Positions 12,384 through 14,728 of a stretch of 14,728 nt of DNA are shown here, one piece after another. Under the pieces are notes generated by a model that saw nothing but the letters and a program-made list of their open reading frames with translations, searched no databases and had not been told where the DNA came from. This DNA is from an uncultured Clostridium sp. (GTDB lineage Bacteria > Bacillota > Clostridia > TANB77 > CAG-508), in assembly GCA_946498265.1 (NCBI GenBank), contig CAMMNR010000031.1:1-14728 (forward strand). Reading direction: 5' to 3'. The first letter of the stretch is position 1. Every line of letters starts with the position of its first letter. The position numbers were made by a program, and so were the translations under genes.

Positions 12384-14728
12384 TTAAGCTTCTTGTTTTT
12401 CTTCGTCAGTTTCTTCTGATTCTTCTTGTTGATTTTCTGTACTTATATGAATATTTTGATATCTTTGCATTCCAGTTCCAGCTGGTATTAATTTACCAAT
12501 TATTACATTTTCTTTTAAACCTTGTAAGTCATCTATTTTTCCTTTTACTGCTGCTTCTGTTAATACTCTTGTTGTTTCTTGGAATGATGCTGCTGATAAG
12601 AAACTATCTGTTGCAAGTGATGCTTTTGTTATTCCTAATAGTACTCTCTTTCCTGTTGCTGGACGTTTTCCTTCTGCAATTACTTCATTATTTTTATCTT
12701 CGAATTCATACATATCTATTAATGTTCCTGGGAACATATCTGTGTCCGCATTGTCTTCTACTCTTACTTTCTTAAGCATTTGTCTTCCTATTACCTCAAT
12801 ATGTTTGTCATTTATATCAACACCTTGATTTCTATATACTTTTTGTACTTCTGTTATTAGGTATTCATATACTCCTTCTGGTCCTTTAATTGCAAGTATT
12901 TCACTTGGATTAATAGAACCTTCTATTAATGGATCACCTGCTTCTACTATATCTCCGTCATGTACTTTCATTTTTGAACCAAATGGTATTGTATAAGTTC
13001 TTGAATCATCATTACTTGTAACAACAACTTCTTTTTTCTTTTTAGTTTCTTTTATTTTGACTTTTCCTGCTATTTCTGAAATTATTGCTACACCTTTTGG
13101 TTTTCTAGCTTCAAACAATTCTTCAACTCTTGGAAGACCTTGCGTAATATCTGCAACTCCTGCTACACCACCAGAATGTATTGTTCTCATTGTAAGCTGT
13201 GTTCCAGGTTCACCAATTGATTGAGCTGCAATTATTCCCACTGCTTCTCCTATTGATACTAAGTCTCTTCTTGCTAATCCCATGCCATAACATTTTTGAC
13301 ATACTCCATGTTTTGAATGACATCCAAGCACTGAACGTACTTTTAGTTTTTCAATTCCTGCTTCTACTATTTCATCTGCAATATTTTCTGTTATCATTGT
13401 ATTTTTGTCAACAATTAATTCTTTTGTCTGTGGATTAATTACATCTTCTGTAGTATATCTTCCAAGTAGTCTTTCTTGCATTTTTTCTATTATTTGATTT
13501 CCATCTTTTATATCATATACTATTATTCCTTCATCTGTTCCACAATCATGTTCTCTAACTATTATGTCTTGTGAAACATCAACCAATCTTCTTGTTAAAT
13601 ATCCAGAGTCAGCTGTTCTTAATGCTGTATCTGAAAGTCCTTTACGAGCTCCATGAGCTGAGATGAAGTATTCTAGGGCATCTAATCCTTCTGCAAATGA
13701 TGATTTAATTGGTATTTCTACAGCTTTACCAGTTGTACTAGCCATAAGTCCACGCATACCTGCTATTTGTCTTAATTGGCTCATATTACCTCTGGCCCCT
13801 GATCTTACCATCATATATATTGGATTTAAATCATCAAAGTTTTCTTCCATTTTGTTACTTACTTTTTGAGTTGTATCTTCCCATACATTAATAACTGCAT
13901 TATATCTTTCATCATTTGTTATTAAACCTCTTGCATATTGTTTTCTAATATTTTCAACTTTCTCGTCAGCTTCTTGTAATAATTCTTTTTTAGCTTCTGG
14001 CACTTTTACATCATCCATTGAGAATGTTACACCTGCTAAAGTAGAATATTTAAAGCCTAGCGCTTTTATATAGTCTATTACTTCTGCTGATTCTGTTAGT
14101 CCATGTGTTCTTATTACTCTTTCTATAATTGTCCCCATTGATTTTTTCATAACTGGAAAATCTATTTCATATTGGAATGGATCTTCTTTTCTGTTTATAA
14201 ATCCTAAATCTTGTGGTATTCCTTGGTTAAAGATTATTCTTCCTACACTTGTTTCTATTTTCTTTGTTTTTATTTCTCCATCTATTTCTTTTGAAACTCT
14301 TACATAAATTTTAGCATGTATTCCCACTTCATGATTTTCATATGCCATTATTGCTTCTTCTGGATCTTTGAAATAATTTCCTTCTCCCTTTTCTCCATCT
14401 AATACCATTGTTAAATAATATGAACCTAATATCATGTCAAGTCTTGGTACTGCAACTGGTCTACCATCTTGTGGTTTTAAAAGGTTGTTTGTTGCAAGCA
14501 TTAGATATCTTGATTCCGCTTGCGCTTCTGGTGATAATGGTAAATGTACAGCCATTTGGTCACCATCAAAGTCTGCATTAAATGCTTCACAAACTAATGG
14601 GTGAAGTTTTATTGCTCTTCCTTCTACTAAAACTGGCTCAAATGCTTGTATACCAAGTCTATGTAGTGTAGGTGCACGGTTTAACATTACTGGATGGTCT
14701 TTTATAACATCTTCTAATATTCCCCATA
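12384..14728 (-). CDS. rpoC: DNA-directed RNA polymerase beta' subunit (3' part; start outside the window)
   Basis: The largest catalytic subunit of RNA polymerase. The frame is open to the right edge; reading in from it gives WGILEDVIKDHPV, continuing into MLNRAPTLHRLGIQAFEPVL. The visible 781 codons are therefore the C-terminal two-thirds. The active-site magnesium motif NADFDGDQMAVH is at 14579-14544. Counting from the Met at 14687, the second zinc site has all four cysteines (C381, C455, C462, C465, in HDCGTDEG and GCHSKHGVCQKC), the bridge-helix region is about 330-370, and the trigger-loop stretch GEPGTQLTMRTIHSGG is at 491-506. The C-terminus ends in an acidic Glu/Gln tail. Neither an intein nor a large insertion is seen. 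The gene is followed by hairpin D and then a surface protein rather than the more usual rpsL. Confidence 0.98.
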   Translation of the reverse strand, partial: WGILEDVIKDHPVMLNRAPTLHRLGIQAFEPVLVEGRAIKLHPLVCEAFNADFDGDQMAVHLPLSPEAQAESRYLMLATNNLLKPQDGRPVAVPRLDMILGSYYLTMVLDGEKGEGNYFKDPEEAIMAYENHEVGIHAKIYVRVSKEIDGEIKTKKIETSVGRIIFNQGIPQDLGFINRKEDPFQYEIDFPVMKKSMGTIIERVIRTHGLTESAEVIDYIKALGFKYSTLAGVTFSMDDVKVPEAKKELLQEADEKVENIRKQYARGLITNDERYNAVINVWEDTTQKVSNKMEENFDDLNPIYMMVRSGARGNMSQLRQIAGMRGLMASTTGKAVEIPIKSSFAEGLDALEYFISAHGARKGLSDTALRTADSGYLTRRLVDVSQDIIVREHDCGTDEGIIVYDIKDGNQIIEKMQERLLGRYTTEDVINPQTKELIVDKNTMITENIADEIVEAGIEKLKVRSVLGCHSKHGVCQKCYGMGLARRDLVSIGEAVGIIAAQSIGEPGTQLTMRTIHSGGVAGVADITQGLPRVEELFEARKPKGVAIISEIAGKVKIKETKKKKEVVVTSNDDSRTYTIPFGSKMKVHDGDIVEAGDPLIEGSINPSEILAIKGPEGVYEYLITEVQKVYRNQGVDINDKHIEVIGRQMLKKVRVEDNADTDMFPGTLIDMYEFEDKNNEVIAEGKRPATGKRVLLGITKASLATDSFLSAASFQETTRVLTEAAVKGKIDDLQGLKENVIIGKLIPAGTGMQRYQNIHISTENQQEESEETDEEKQEA

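Noticed and set aside
1..14728. tRNA, rRNA, riboswitch or CRISPR features
   Set aside because: I found no cloverleaf-like sequence, rRNA signature or recognisable riboswitch consensus by reading both strands; a covariance-model search would be needed to exclude weak cases.

Overview
The window is strongly AT-rich, and every gene I can support lies on the minus strand, so transcription runs from position 14728 down to 1. Low GC, AGGAGG-type ribosome binding sites, a GdpP-bL9-DnaB gene order as in Bacillus, a TilS-FtsH neighbourhood and an LPXTG wall-anchored protein point to a Firmicute (Bacillota). An uncultured Clostridia-like organism fits best, but species cannot be told from the sequence. 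The standard genetic code is used.

Layout in transcription order: the 3' two-thirds of rpoC (RNA polymerase beta' subunit, cut by the window edge); a membrane-anchored surface protein with two InlB-type repeats and a Cys/His-rich CPGH segment; a gdpP-like c-di-AMP phosphodiesterase; rplI (bL9); dnaB (replicative helicase); a RAYT-family (REP-associated tyrosine) transposase; tilS; ftsH; an LPKTG cell-wall protein with a cohesin-like domain; a membrane-tailed J-domain protein; nrdG; and the first 13 codons of a gene that may encode bS21. No gene-free stretch exceeds 300 bases. Good sigma-A-type promoters are visible before the surface protein, gdpP, ftsH, the dnaJ-like/nrdG pair and the last gene. 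One clear intrinsic terminator follows the LPKTG gene.

The most unusual feature is a set of palindromic repeats sharing GGGACGG or TAGGGAATTT cores, concentrated around the RAYT transposase. One copy forms the end of dnaB. An inverted copy lies inside the tilS coding sequence, in frame, and encodes residues 48-58. A perfect 65-bp inverted repeat, carrying four copies of an 18-bp unit, sits between gdpP and rplI. A weaker relative follows rpoC. Together they look like a REP/RAYT system that has colonised a housekeeping operon and been tolerated as protein-coding sequence. This is inference from repeat identity and position; no genome-wide search was possible.

The remaining genes are mostly housekeeping: transcription, replication, translation, tRNA modification, membrane proteolysis and anaerobic deoxyribonucleotide synthesis. 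Two cell-surface genes are interspersed among them.
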